Shown here: positions 1 to 8,834 of the stretch, piece after piece
How positions within the stretch are numbered: position 1 is the stretch's first letter
Layout of the letters: each line of letters begins with the position of its first letter
Source of the DNA: Catellatospora paridis
Lineage (GTDB): Bacteria > Actinomycetota > Actinomycetes > Mycobacteriales > Micromonosporaceae
NCBI RefSeq assembly: GCF_009720365.1
Contig: NZ_ML769312.1
Span: forward strand, 868,001 to 932,000
Direction of reading: 5' to 3'
Length of the DNA stretch: 64,000 nucleotides
Made by a program: the position numbers and the translations under genes
Notes under the pieces: generated by a model
The model's input: the letters and a program-made list of their open reading frames with translations, nothing else
The model's database searches: none
What the model was told of the DNA's origin: nothing

Positions 1-116
1 GACTTCTGCGCTTCGGACGGGCGGGGCCGCACACGCCGGTCGCCCGTGAACCCGCGCAACCATGATCACACACTACCCTTAAGTCCGGCATAAGCGGGCA
101 AAAGGTCGGAGCGGTC

Positions 117-1337
117 ATGGTACGAGCGGGGCTGCGCGCCTTCGTCGCGGCATGCCTGCTCGCGCTGGCCGCGTGCGGAGACGCATCCGGCCCGGTCCCG
201 CAGCGCACCGGCCCTGCCGACCTGCAGGTCCTCATCGGCTCCTCCGGCGCGGCCGAGACGAAGGCCGTCACCGAGGCCGCCGCGGCATGGGCGGCGACCA
301 GCGGCAACGCGGTGACCGTCATCCCCGCCCAGGACCTCGACCAGCAACTCGGGCAGGCGTTCGCGGGCTCGTCACCGCCGGACGTGTTCTACGTCGACGC
401 GGCCCGGTTCGCCGACTTCGCCAGCGTCGGCGCGCTCGAACCATACGCCGACGGGCTGCCCTCGGCGGGCGACTTCTATCCCACGCTGCGGCAGGCGTTC
501 ACCTACCAGGGCCGGTTCTACTGCGCGCCCAAGGACTTCGCGACCCTGGCCCTGCAGGTCAACGAGGACCTGTGGGCGCAGGCCGGGCTCACGGCCGCCG
601 ACGTGCCCCGCGACTGGGCGCAGCTGACGGCGGTCGCCGAGCGCATCGCGGCCAAAGGCATCACGCCGCTGGTCCTCGGCGACACGGTGGAGCGGATCGG
701 GGCGTTCCTGGTGCAGGCGGGCGGCTGGCTGATCAGCCCCGACGGGTCCCGGGTCACGGCCGACACCCCCGAAAACCTCACCGCGCTGCAGTACGTGCAG
801 CAGTTGCTGCGGACGCGGCTCGCCCGCTATCCGAGCGCGCTGGACACGGGCTGGGCCGGGGAGGCGTTCGGCCGGGGCCTGGCCGCGATGACGGTCGAAG
901 GCAACTGGATCAGGGGTGCGCTGGCCGGGGACTACCCCGGCGTCCGGTACACCGTGCACGAGCTGCCGACCGGGCCCGCCGGGGAGGGCACACTGTCGTT
1001 CACGACCTGCTGGGGCATCTCCGCCCGGACTCCGTACCGCGCTCAGGCCGTCGCGTTCGTGGAGGCGATGACGGCCGTCGACCAGCAGCTCGCCTTCGCC
1101 TCCGCGTACGGTGTGATGCCCTCGGTCACCACCGCCCGCGAGCGCTACCTGCAGGCCTTCCCCGCCGACCGGGCGTTCCTGGACGGCGCGGACCACGCCC
1201 AGGGCCCGGTCAACGCCCCGAAGATGGGCAACGTCCTGTCCGACTTCGACACCCAGCTGCAGCGCCTGGCCGTCGCCGATCCGCAGGCGATCCTCCGGCG
1301 GCTGCAGCGCAACATGACGGTGGCGCTGCGTGACTGA
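117..1337 (+). CDS. Sugar ABC transporter substrate-binding lipoprotein
   Basis: This 406-residue protein is an extracellular solute-binding protein of the carbohydrate-uptake (family 1) type. It starts with a lipoprotein signal peptide: Arg at 3 and 7, a hydrophobic stretch and lipobox LAAC with the lipid-bearing Cys at residue 20. The mature part has the usual opening 'LQVLIGSSGAAE', the 'PPDVFYVDA' segment and a C-terminal 'TVALRD' end typical of periplasmic-binding folds. GGAG lies 5 nt before the ATG. It overlaps the downstream permease gene by 8 nt, so the three genes 117-3284 form one operon. The substrate cannot be read from sequence; a mono- or oligosaccharide is likely from the family. 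No regulator is visible within the window. Confidence 0.88.
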   Translation: MVRAGLRAFVAACLLALAACGDASGPVPQRTGPADLQVLIGSSGAAETKAVTEAAAAWAATSGNAVTVIPAQDLDQQLGQAFAGSSPPDVFYVDAARFADFASVGALEPYADGLPSAGDFYPTLRQAFTYQGRFYCAPKDFATLALQVNEDLWAQAGLTAADVPRDWAQLTAVAERIAAKGITPLVLGDTVERIGAFLVQAGGWLISPDGSRVTADTPENLTALQYVQQLLRTRLARYPSALDTGWAGEAFGRGLAAMTVEGNWIRGALAGDYPGVRYTVHELPTGPAGEGTLSFTTCWGISARTPYRAQAVAFVEAMTAVDQQLAFASAYGVMPSVTTARERYLQAFPADRAFLDGADHAQGPVNAPKMGNVLSDFDTQLQRLAVADPQAILRRLQRNMTVALRD

Positions 1338-2421
1338 ACCCGTCGTGCGCCGCCGCAGCGGCATCCGGGGCAACGAGGCCACCGCCGGATGGCTGTTCGT
1401 CGCGCCCGCGGTGCTGATCCTGGGCCTGTTCCTGGTGCTGCCGATCGGCATGGCGCTGTGGGTCAGCGTGAGCGGCTGGAACGGGCAGGGCAGCCCCTTC
1501 GCGCCGGGCGTGCCGTTCGTCGGCGCCCAGAACTACGCCGACCTGTTCCTCGCCGAGGGGCTGACCCGCGAGAACTTCATGATCAGCATTCGCAACAACC
1601 TGTACTACGTGGCCGTCGCGGTCCCCGCGCAGACGCTGCTGGCGCTCGCCCTGGCCCTGGTCGTCAACCAGCGCTTCCTGAAGGGCACGTCCTTCTTCCG
1701 CACCGCGTTCTACTTCCCGTCGGTCACCAGCTCGGTCGCGATCAGCGTGGTGTTCCTGTTCCTGTTCGCCAACTCCGGCGCGGTCAACGCCCTGCTCGCC
1801 ATGGTCGGCATCAGCGGCCCGGCCTGGTTCGCCGACCCGCGCGGGCTGCTGCACCTCGTGCTCGACGGGCTCGGCCTGGTCGACGTCGACAACCCGCCCG
1901 CCGCGCTCACCGGTGGCGGTCCGTTCGGACTGTCCTGGTGGGAGTGGCTGGCCGGGCCCAGCGTCGCCATGTCCACGATCATCATGCTGGTCGTCTGGAC
2001 CACCAGCGGCACCTTCATGCTGATCTTCCTCGCGGCGCTGCAGGACGTGCCGGTGCAGGTCGAGGAGGCGAGCCTGATCGACGGGGCGAACGCCTGGCAG
2101 CGGCTGCGCCACGTCACCCTGCCGATGCTCAAGCCCGCCCTGTTCCTGGTGATCACCCTGGGCCTGATCGGCACCTGGCAGGTCTTCGACCAGATCTACG
2201 TGATGAGCCAGGGCAAGCCCGCCAACACCACGCTCACCCCCGCCTACCTGTCCTACCGCACCGCGTTCACCGACTTCGAGTACGGCGTCGGCGCTGCGAT
2301 CTCCTTCGTGCTGTTCCTGATCATCGTGGTGATGACGCTGGTCCAGCGCTGGGTCATGCGCGACCGCGATGAGGTCCGGCCCCGCCGCCGGTGGTGGCCG
2401 CGCCGCGGGAGCACCTCGTGA
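1330..2421 (+). CDS. Sugar ABC transporter permease (MalF/UgpA type)
   Basis: Inner-membrane permease of 363 residues, the first of the permease pair of the importer. Hydrophobic segments start at about residue 20 (LFVAPAVLILGLFLVLPIG). The EAA loop that contacts the ATPase is readable as EEASLIDGANAWQRLRHVTLP. A stretch around residues 155-210 between membrane spans is longer than in many relatives. The start overlaps the binding-protein gene by 8 nt and the end overlaps the second permease by 4 nt, indicating translational coupling. No ATPase gene follows; in actinomycetes such permeases commonly share a multitask MsiK-type ATPase encoded elsewhere (family knowledge, not seen here). Confidence 0.9.
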   Translation: MTEPVVRRRSGIRGNEATAGWLFVAPAVLILGLFLVLPIGMALWVSVSGWNGQGSPFAPGVPFVGAQNYADLFLAEGLTRENFMISIRNNLYYVAVAVPAQTLLALALALVVNQRFLKGTSFFRTAFYFPSVTSSVAISVVFLFLFANSGAVNALLAMVGISGPAWFADPRGLLHLVLDGLGLVDVDNPPAALTGGGPFGLSWWEWLAGPSVAMSTIIMLVVWTTSGTFMLIFLAALQDVPVQVEEASLIDGANAWQRLRHVTLPMLKPALFLVITLGLIGTWQVFDQIYVMSQGKPANTTLTPAYLSYRTAFTDFEYGVGAAISFVLFLIIVVMTLVQRWVMRDRDEVRPRRRWWPRRGSTS

Positions 2422-3284
2422 CCGCGCCGGGCCGGCCCGCTCGCCGCGGCGGGTTCCGTACGCTGCTGGGCACGTTCCTCGGCTACGCCGTGCTCGTCTT
2501 CTTCGCGCTGGTGTTCCTGTACCCGTTCGTGATCCAGACCGCCAACTCGTTCAAGACCGAGGCAGACGCGGCCGCGCACCCGCTGTCGCCGGTCCCCGAT
2601 CCGTTCACCACGGCGGCGTTCACGAAGATCTTCGACAGCACCGCGTTCCCGCTGTGGATCGGCAACTCGACCCTGGTGACCCTGCTCATCACGGTCGGGC
2701 GGGTGTTCCTGGACTCGCTGGCCGGATACGCCCTGGCCCGGCTCAGCTTCCGGGGCCGGGGCGCGGTCACCGCCATGATCGTGGCGGTGATGGCGGTGCC
2801 GGGCGTCGTGCTGCTGATCCCGAAGTTCCTGGTGCTCAACCAGCTCGGCATCTACAACACGTACACCGCGCTCGTGCTGCCGCTGCTGGTCGACGCCGCC
2901 GGGGTGTTCATCATGCGGCAGTTCTTCCTGTCCGTGCCGACGAGTCTGGAGGAGGCGGCCCGGATGGACGGCGCGGGCGTGTTCCGGACCTACTGGTCGA
3001 TCATCCTGCCGATGGCCCGGCCTGCGCTGATCACCCTGACCATCCTGTCGTTCCAGGCGTCCTGGAACGAGTTCCCGCACACCGTGGTCGCGGTGCAGAG
3101 CCCGCAGCTGTTCACCCTGCCCCGCGGCATCGCGAACCTGGTCAGCGGCTCGCTCGGCGCGGGCACACAGTATCCGCTGAAACTCGGCGCAGCCCTGCTG
3201 GCCACCATCCCCGTCGCGATCATCTTCGTGATCTTCCAGCGTTACTTCGTCCGCGGCGCAGCCGAAGGCGCCAGCAAGGAGTGA
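2418..3284 (+). CDS. Sugar ABC transporter permease (MalG/UgpE type)
   Basis: Second permease, 288 residues from the chosen GTG. An upstream in-frame ATG at 2391 exists, but GTG 2418 forms a GTGA overlap with the stop of the preceding gene and has GGAG 7 nt upstream, so it is the better start. Six membrane spans are expected; the EAA motif is EEAARMDGAGVFRTYWSIILP and the C-terminus ends in a basic loop after 'VIFQRYFVRG'. It completes the importer begun by the lipoprotein at 117. The gene ends 33 nt before the end of a convergent gene. Confidence 0.9.
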   Translation: MTAPGRPARRGGFRTLLGTFLGYAVLVFFALVFLYPFVIQTANSFKTEADAAAHPLSPVPDPFTTAAFTKIFDSTAFPLWIGNSTLVTLLITVGRVFLDSLAGYALARLSFRGRGAVTAMIVAVMAVPGVVLLIPKFLVLNQLGIYNTYTALVLPLLVDAAGVFIMRQFFLSVPTSLEEAARMDGAGVFRTYWSIILPMARPALITLTILSFQASWNEFPHTVVAVQSPQLFTLPRGIANLVSGSLGAGTQYPLKLGAALLATIPVAIIFVIFQRYFVRGAAEGASKE

Positions 3285-3317
3285 AACCGTCGGGCAGCGG
3301 CGCCATCGATGCGACGA

Positions 3318-4571
3318 TCAGCGTGGGGATTCGGCATCCCAGGGGTCCGGGGTATACCCGGTTGAGCGTGTTTTCTCAGCCACGCAGCCATTGATGTAGT
3401 ACAAGACCCAGGGATCGCTCTCGCTCTGCCGAATCTCGCGCAGTACGGGGTGCAGATGGGCGAGGCCGAATCTGCTGACTATCACCACGCCATGGAAACG
3501 AAGGAGAGGGTCAGGGTCGCCGAGAAGTCGCCTGGCGGCCTGGTCCAGCAACTTCTTCGCCGCCTTCTCATCGCCGGACCAGGCGAAGTCACTGCCGAGG
3601 ACGTACGCCGCGTTGCGGGCCCGTTCGAGGTCGTCACTGGCCAGTTCCGGACGGATGTCGTCGAAGGTGAGTTTGCGCAGCTCGGCCAGCGCGGCGAGTC
3701 CTGGCGGGTCGCACGAGCGGGCATACTTCGCGACCTCGTCTGCGGCCGCCTCTGCTGAGTCCGGCCGGTGACGAAGGTCGTGTCGCTGCCAGGTCAGCTC
3801 GTACAGCAAGGCGGCCCGTGTCGTCGGGTCGGGATCCATGGCCACGGCCTGCCCGATTGCCGTCAAGGCGACTTCGCTGACCGCCGGCAGGTCCAGCAGG
3901 GACCGACCGGCGCGACGACGCCGTTCGGGTGACAGGTCATCGGCGAGCACGGCGAGCAGATCAGGCTCTTCCAGCGGCAGCCGCTCGCCGAACCAGCCCG
4001 TGTCGTAACCGGCGACGACTTCATCGAGCCACCGCTCGTACCAGGCCAGGAAGTCGGCGTCCTCGACGACGTACGGGCCGACCGGTCCATCGCAGTCGAG
4101 GTTGATCAGGCGTCCCCGCGCCGGCCCCGTCACGACCAGACGGGTGACGAGGGAGCATCCGTGCCCGGTGACTTTCAGGGTGCCGCGTAGGAAGTCGCGG
4201 TCGGGGCCCGGAGGGTCCTCGTGGCGCTGTTCCCAGTCATCGACGTAACGGGGCCCGGGCAGGTACGGGCTGGCTTGCGCCAGGTGTCCCGGGCGGGTGC
4301 AGGTGGTCCCGCACATGTCTGCGAGGCGGTTAAGCCCGGTGCCGGGCCCGGCGCCGCCATCGCCCAGTTCGGTGATGAACGACCGGTACGCCGACGGCAG
4401 CGTCACCTCGTGGCGGTCCTCGAAGTCCGCCACCGCAGCCTCGGGCAACGGCGGCCTGAGCACGAGTTTGTGCGCCGCGACCCCGAAGGCTCTGCTCAGT
4501 TCCGGCGTGGCGCGCGCCGCCGCGAGCTTGGCGGCGATGCGCCCGAACCGATCGCCCTTGTCGTCAGACAC
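3318..4571 (-). CDS. SMI1/KNR4 (SUKH) domain protein with helical repeats
   Basis: A 417-residue cytosolic protein. The N-terminal ~190 residues carry a SMI1/KNR4-type (SUKH) signature: 'AVADFEDRHEVTLPSAYRSF' followed by 'LGDGGAGPG'. The rest (about 200-400) is helical and repeat-like (residue pattern of HEAT/armadillo repeats, e.g. 'MDPDPTTRAALLYEL'). SUKH proteins often serve as immunity proteins against polymorphic toxins, but many are of unknown function and no toxin is visible next to it. It is divergent from the DUF4419 gene at 4719, with 147 nt between. Function is unassigned. Confidence 0.75.
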   Translation of the reverse strand: MSDDKGDRFGRIAAKLAAARATPELSRAFGVAAHKLVLRPPLPEAAVADFEDRHEVTLPSAYRSFITELGDGGAGPGTGLNRLADMCGTTCTRPGHLAQASPYLPGPRYVDDWEQRHEDPPGPDRDFLRGTLKVTGHGCSLVTRLVVTGPARGRLINLDCDGPVGPYVVEDADFLAWYERWLDEVVAGYDTGWFGERLPLEEPDLLAVLADDLSPERRRRAGRSLLDLPAVSEVALTAIGQAVAMDPDPTTRAALLYELTWQRHDLRHRPDSAEAAADEVAKYARSCDPPGLAALAELRKLTFDDIRPELASDDLERARNAAYVLGSDFAWSGDEKAAKKLLDQAARRLLGDPDPLLRFHGVVIVSRFGLAHLHPVLREIRQSESDPWVLYYINGCVAEKTRSTGYTPDPWDAESPR

Positions 4572-4718
4572 CGGCCGAGTCTACGAACACCTCTCGGAAA
4601 CGAAGGCCTCGGCTCTGTCCATTTTCCGGGACGGATCAGTCAAACAGGAGCTGGGATCCAGCCTGCGTAACGACAACGGCGGCCCGCACGCGCTGCAGCG
4701 TGGAGCTACAGTCCCCGC

Positions 4719-6236
4719 GTGATCACGTTTCCTGTCGACGACGTCACGCCCGCCGCTGAGCCGCTGCCCACCGCGCCGGTGGGCGGGCTGTTCCCGGATG
4801 CGCTAGCGTTCGGCGGCGACCCCGCCCGGCCGGTGCTGGCGCCCGACGGAGTGCACCCGCTGCTCAGCGCGATCGCCCATGCATTCATCGACCACCGTCC
4901 GCTGGTGCTGTCCCCCGACGCGGTCTGGCTGACCATCGCCGCAGGCATCGCCCAGCACATGCGGCTACACGCCGACGAACTGCGCCCGCAACTGGTCCGC
5001 CACCCCGGGCGCAAGATCGCCAACGTAGTTCATGACGGGCCGATACCGGCCGACGCGGACTCCTGGCAGCATCTCGTCGAGCAGTGGAGCAAGCTGCTCG
5101 ACGGCGAGATCGCCGACGCGGCCCTGTTCGCGTGCGACTTCTCCACCAGTACGGAGGTCGAACGCACCGCCGGGCGGGTCGTACTGCTCGACGCGTACTC
5201 CCCGCGCTTCGTCTATTGGCTGACCTGCGTCTGCGGCATCCCGTCGATCACCTTGACCGGCACCGTCGAGGACTGGCAGTTGATCCGCGATCGGGTCGAC
5301 GTGATCGCCGGATACGGGTTGGAGAACTGGTGCCGCTCGCTGCGACCGATCCTCGACCAGTTCGTGGGCGCCGCGTCCGGCGACGTCGACACGGCGTTCT
5401 GGCAGGCCGTCTACAACCCCGTCTACGCGTACGGCGGCGACGTCATCACCGGCTGGGCCACCCGCTTCTACCCGTACCTGGCGGGCCACGCGCCGAACCC
5501 GATGTTGGACCTGCCCATCGACGAGCCGCGCGGCCGCCCCGGAGGCGGTTACGACGGCCCCGGCATCACCAGCCGCATCGTGCCGGCTGCGATGTCGCAC
5601 GTGACCATCCGGGTCAACGACCGGGTCACCGGCGACAACCGCGCGGTCGCCCTGCACGCGGGGCTGGTCGGTGTCGCCCAGGACGCCGACGGCGCGCTGA
5701 GCCCGGTCGCCGGTTGGTACCTCACTCCGGCGACCATCAAGATCGACGACGTGATCGACCGCATGGTCCGCGATCACGAAACGACCCCGCCAGCAGAGAT
5801 CAACAGGGAGACCACCGACCCCGAGATCCTCGCGCTGTACAGCCGCATCGGCTCCGCGTCCCTGTTCGGCGGCGCGTGGCGGCTGCTACCCGCGGTCGAC
5901 ACCTGGTGGCGGCTGAACGTAAACGAGATTGCCCGGGTGGGAGACGGCGACGTATATCTGCTGAGAATGATCGACCTGGCCGACGGCCGTTGCATCGCGG
6001 CGGCGCTCGACCTCGGGCAGAGCGCCGCCGTGGCGTGGGTGTGCTGCCGGGTAACCGCGCCGCCGGACGGCGACGGCCTGGCGGCCCCGGCCCGCGCCCT
6101 GCTCGACGACCCCGCCGATGTCCCCGTGTACGGCAGCTCGCTGGCCATCCTGTTGGAGGCTGCGCTGGACAACGGCGGCGACATCTCGCACCTGGAAGTC
6201 GGCCGGCTCAGCGGGTTCGCCCGCGGCGGCGACTAG
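4719..6236 (+). CDS. DUF4419 family protein
   Basis: A 505-residue soluble protein. The block 'HPLLSAIAHAFIDHRPLVLS' followed by 'PDAVWLTIAAGIAQHM' is characteristic of DUF4419, found in fungi and bacteria, whose biochemical role is not known to me. Later blocks 'WCRSLRPILDQFV' and 'GGDVITGWATRFYPYL' fit the same family. The start is GTG; no Shine-Dalgarno at normal spacing is seen, so translation could be leaderless. It is divergent from the SUKH gene and ends 3 nt before the cation transporter, which may be cotranscribed. Confidence 0.7.
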   Translation: MITFPVDDVTPAAEPLPTAPVGGLFPDALAFGGDPARPVLAPDGVHPLLSAIAHAFIDHRPLVLSPDAVWLTIAAGIAQHMRLHADELRPQLVRHPGRKIANVVHDGPIPADADSWQHLVEQWSKLLDGEIADAALFACDFSTSTEVERTAGRVVLLDAYSPRFVYWLTCVCGIPSITLTGTVEDWQLIRDRVDVIAGYGLENWCRSLRPILDQFVGAASGDVDTAFWQAVYNPVYAYGGDVITGWATRFYPYLAGHAPNPMLDLPIDEPRGRPGGGYDGPGITSRIVPAAMSHVTIRVNDRVTGDNRAVALHAGLVGVAQDADGALSPVAGWYLTPATIKIDDVIDRMVRDHETTPPAEINRETTDPEILALYSRIGSASLFGGAWRLLPAVDTWWRLNVNEIARVGDGDVYLLRMIDLADGRCIAAALDLGQSAAVAWVCCRVTAPPDGDGLAAPARALLDDPADVPVYGSSLAILLEAALDNGGDISHLEVGRLSGFARGGD

Positions 6237-6239
6237 CGT

Positions 6240-7172
6240 GTGACCATGGGCTCGGGACACGGCCACAGCCACTCCCACGGCGTCACGGCGACCGGGCGGC
6301 ACCGCCGGGCGCTCGCCGCGGTGCTGGCCATCTCCCTGGTCATCTTCGTGGTCGAGGTGGTCGGCGCGGTGGTCACCGGCAGCCTCGCGCTGCTGGCCGA
6401 CGCGGGTCACGTGCTGGCCGACGCGGGTGGCGTCGCGCTGGCGCTGGGCGCGGCCGTGCTGGCCGCCCGGCCCCCGACCGAGCGGCGCACCTGGGGCTGG
6501 GCCCGCGCGGAGGTGCTCGCCGCCGCGATCAACGGCCTGGTCCTCGCGGGCATGGGCGTCTACGTGCTCATCGAGGGCGTACGCCGGCTGTTCGTGCCCG
6601 CCGAGGTGCACCCCGGCGGGATGGCCCTGTTCGCCGCGCTCGGCCTGGTCGGCAACGCCATCGGCATCGCGATCCTGTACCGGGTCCGCGACGCCAGCCT
6701 CAACATGCGCGGCGCGTTCCTGGAGGTCGCCACGGACACCGCGACGTCGGTCGGGGTCCTGGTCGCCGCCGCGGTCATCGCGTGGACCGGCTACACCCAG
6801 GCCGACGCGCTCGTGTCCATCCTCATCGGGCTGGTCATCGTGCCGCGGGCGCTGAAACTGCTGCGCGCGGCCGCCGACGTGCTGCTGCAGGCCGTGCCCG
6901 CGGGCATCGACGTGAACGAGATCCGCGCCCACATCACCGGCCTGGACCACGTGGTCGGCGTGCACGACCTGCACGTCTACACGGTCACCTCGGGCCTGCC
7001 GGTGCTGACCGCGCACGTCGTGGTCGAGGCCGGGTGCTTCCAGGACGGCCACGCGCCGCAGCTGCTCGACGCGCTCCAGCTGTGCATCAGCGGGCACTTC
7101 GACGTCGAGCACTCCACGTTCCAGCTCGAACCACCCGGCCATCTCGGCCACGAGCACGAGACCCACGCCTGA
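6240..7172 (+). CDS. Cation diffusion facilitator (CzcD-like) heavy-metal exporter
   Basis: 310-residue membrane antiporter that exports divalent cations (Zn, Co, Cd or similar) in exchange for protons. The N-terminus is His-rich (HGHSHSHG) as in CzcD. The membrane metal site is visible as 'LLADAGHVLADAGG' (HxxxD) in the second span and again as 'EVATDTATSVGV' in a later span, followed by a C-terminal cytosolic domain rich in His ('VVGVHDLHVYTV'). Starts GTG 6240 and ATG 6246 are both possible. It lies 3 nt after the DUF4419 gene; the convergent downstream gene ends 19 nt away. Confidence 0.9.
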   Translation: MTMGSGHGHSHSHGVTATGRHRRALAAVLAISLVIFVVEVVGAVVTGSLALLADAGHVLADAGGVALALGAAVLAARPPTERRTWGWARAEVLAAAINGLVLAGMGVYVLIEGVRRLFVPAEVHPGGMALFAALGLVGNAIGIAILYRVRDASLNMRGAFLEVATDTATSVGVLVAAAVIAWTGYTQADALVSILIGLVIVPRALKLLRAAADVLLQAVPAGIDVNEIRAHITGLDHVVGVHDLHVYTVTSGLPVLTAHVVVEAGCFQDGHAPQLLDALQLCISGHFDVEHSTFQLEPPGHLGHEHETHA

Positions 7173-7191
7173 GCCGCGGTGCCGCGCCGCG

Positions 7192-8712
7192 TCAGGACAG
7201 GCGGACCATCATCTGGTCGACCGGCGCGTAGTCGTCGGTGAGCACGGCCGCGTCGCCGGTGAACGCGGCCAGCTCGGCGCCGGAGATCATCGGAACGGGC
7301 TCCTGCAGCATCGCCAGCCGGGCGGCGATCGCCTGCAGCGGCAGCGGCCGGGCCGACGCGACGACGAGGAAGTTGGCCCCCTCGCGGCCGTCGAGCGCGC
7401 CGCGCGGCGCGATCAGCGCCACGTGCGGGAAGACCGCCGCGACCGTGGCCATCTCGGCCCGGACGAAGCGGGTCGGTGGGCCGTCGATGACGTTCTGCAC
7501 GAACACGCCGTCCGCGCCGGTCACCCGGCGGACCTGCGCCATCATCTCGCGAGTGGTGAGGTGCCACGGCACCGACAGGTCGCCGAACGCGTCGCCGACG
7601 ACCAGGTCGGCGGATGCGTCGGGCAGGTCGCCGAGCAGCATCCGGGCGTCGCCGACCACGGCCAGCAGGTCGGGGCCGGGGCGCAGACCGAGCGTGCGCT
7701 CGGCCAGGTCGACCAGCCCGCCGTCGATCTCGAACACCGTGCTGTGGCTGCCGGGCCGGGTCGCGGCGAGGTAGCGGGGCACCGTGAAGCCGCCGCCGCC
7801 GAGGTGCACCGCGTCGATCGCGGCGCCGGTCGGCGCGGCGAGGTCGGCGACCACGCCGATCCATTGGGTGTACGCGTACTCCAGCCGGGTCGGATCGGTC
7901 AGGTCCACGTAGGAGTGCTCGGCGGAGTTGAGGTACAGCACCCGGCCGCCCGGCCGCACCGGGTCCGCGGTGACCTGTGCGCAGTGATACGCCGTCTCGA
8001 CGTCACACGGGTCGGGCGCGAGCACCGACAGACCGGTGCCGACTGCCAGCAGCGCAGCCGCGGCCACCCGGGTGTGCGTGGTGGACGCCTTGCCCGCGCG
8101 ATCACGGGTGCGGTGCAGGTATGCCCCCAGCGCGAGCCCGGCCAGCGCGAGCAGCACCGCTGCCCCGATCATGATCACGCTGGTGGGCAGCGCCGCCACC
8201 AGGACGAACCCCGTGACCAGGGTGGCCGTCACCGCACCGAGGGTGCCCACACTGGACAGCCGCCCGACCACCTGGCCCGTCTGCGCCAGGCTGCCGAGCT
8301 GGAGCTTGACCACCATGGGCGGCACCGCGGACAGCAGCATGATCGGCACGAACACGGTCACCGCGGTCAGCGCGAGCACCACGCCGACCGAGGTGCCGCG
8401 CAGCGCCTCGCCGAGCCAGCGGACCACCGGCAGGGTGCCCGCCACGGCCAGCGCCGACAGGCCGAGCAGCGGGGCCAGCACGCGCCGCGGGTCACGGCGG
8501 TCGGCGTGCCAGCCGCCCAGCCACGCGCCGTAGGCGATCGCGCCCAGCGACACGCCGATGACGGCGCTGGTCACCTGCAGGCTGAGCCCGAGATAGGGCG
8601 CGACCAGGCGCAGCGACACGGTCTCCAGCACCAGCACGACTCCGCTGGCGAAGAAGACCAGGACCATGGCGAGCCGGTCCGGCAGGCGGGTCGGGGTTGC
8701 GATGTCGGTCAC
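7192..8712 (-). CDS. Membrane-fused spermidine synthase-like protein
   Basis: 506 residues from the chosen GTG at 8712. A longer frame reaches 8853 but would overlap the divergent gene at 8835, so the shorter start is preferred. Residues ~10-250 hold several hydrophobic spans ('MVLVFFASGVVLVLETVSLR'), and the C-terminal ~250 residues have a Rossmann methyltransferase/spermidine-synthase fold: 'AVHLGGGGFTVPRYL' glycine loop, acidic 'VFEIDGGLVDLAERT', and 'VVGDARMLL' then 'DLVVGDAFGDLSVP'. Such membrane-SpeE fusions are common in actinobacteria; most have no proven aminopropyl-transferase activity. Substrate unknown. Confidence 0.78.
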   Translation of the reverse strand: MTDIATPTRLPDRLAMVLVFFASGVVLVLETVSLRLVAPYLGLSLQVTSAVIGVSLGAIAYGAWLGGWHADRRDPRRVLAPLLGLSALAVAGTLPVVRWLGEALRGTSVGVVLALTAVTVFVPIMLLSAVPPMVVKLQLGSLAQTGQVVGRLSSVGTLGAVTATLVTGFVLVAALPTSVIMIGAAVLLALAGLALGAYLHRTRDRAGKASTTHTRVAAAALLAVGTGLSVLAPDPCDVETAYHCAQVTADPVRPGGRVLYLNSAEHSYVDLTDPTRLEYAYTQWIGVVADLAAPTGAAIDAVHLGGGGFTVPRYLAATRPGSHSTVFEIDGGLVDLAERTLGLRPGPDLLAVVGDARMLLGDLPDASADLVVGDAFGDLSVPWHLTTREMMAQVRRVTGADGVFVQNVIDGPPTRFVRAEMATVAAVFPHVALIAPRGALDGREGANFLVVASARPLPLQAIAARLAMLQEPVPMISGAELAAFTGDAAVLTDDYAPVDQMMVRLS

Positions 8713-8834
8713 CGTCGTGATGATACGGGCAGCTCGGAGACATCCGGTGACGCCGTCGGCGGGGAGGCGGCGGACGCTGGTTCCGGGACTCCCGAGCCTC
8801 CCGAAACCAGCACCGCGGGCTGTATCCTGCCCGG

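Noticed and set aside
4221-4722. Plus-strand frames opposite the SUKH gene (4221-4670, 4297-4722)
   Set aside because: They are antisense of a gene with a clear SUKH domain and have no own motif.
5084-7231. 715-codon frame on the plus strand across the DUF4419 and cation-transporter genes
   Set aside because: It is an Arg/Pro-rich out-of-frame shadow of two real genes in high-GC DNA; the real frames show family motifs and Shine-Dalgarno sites.
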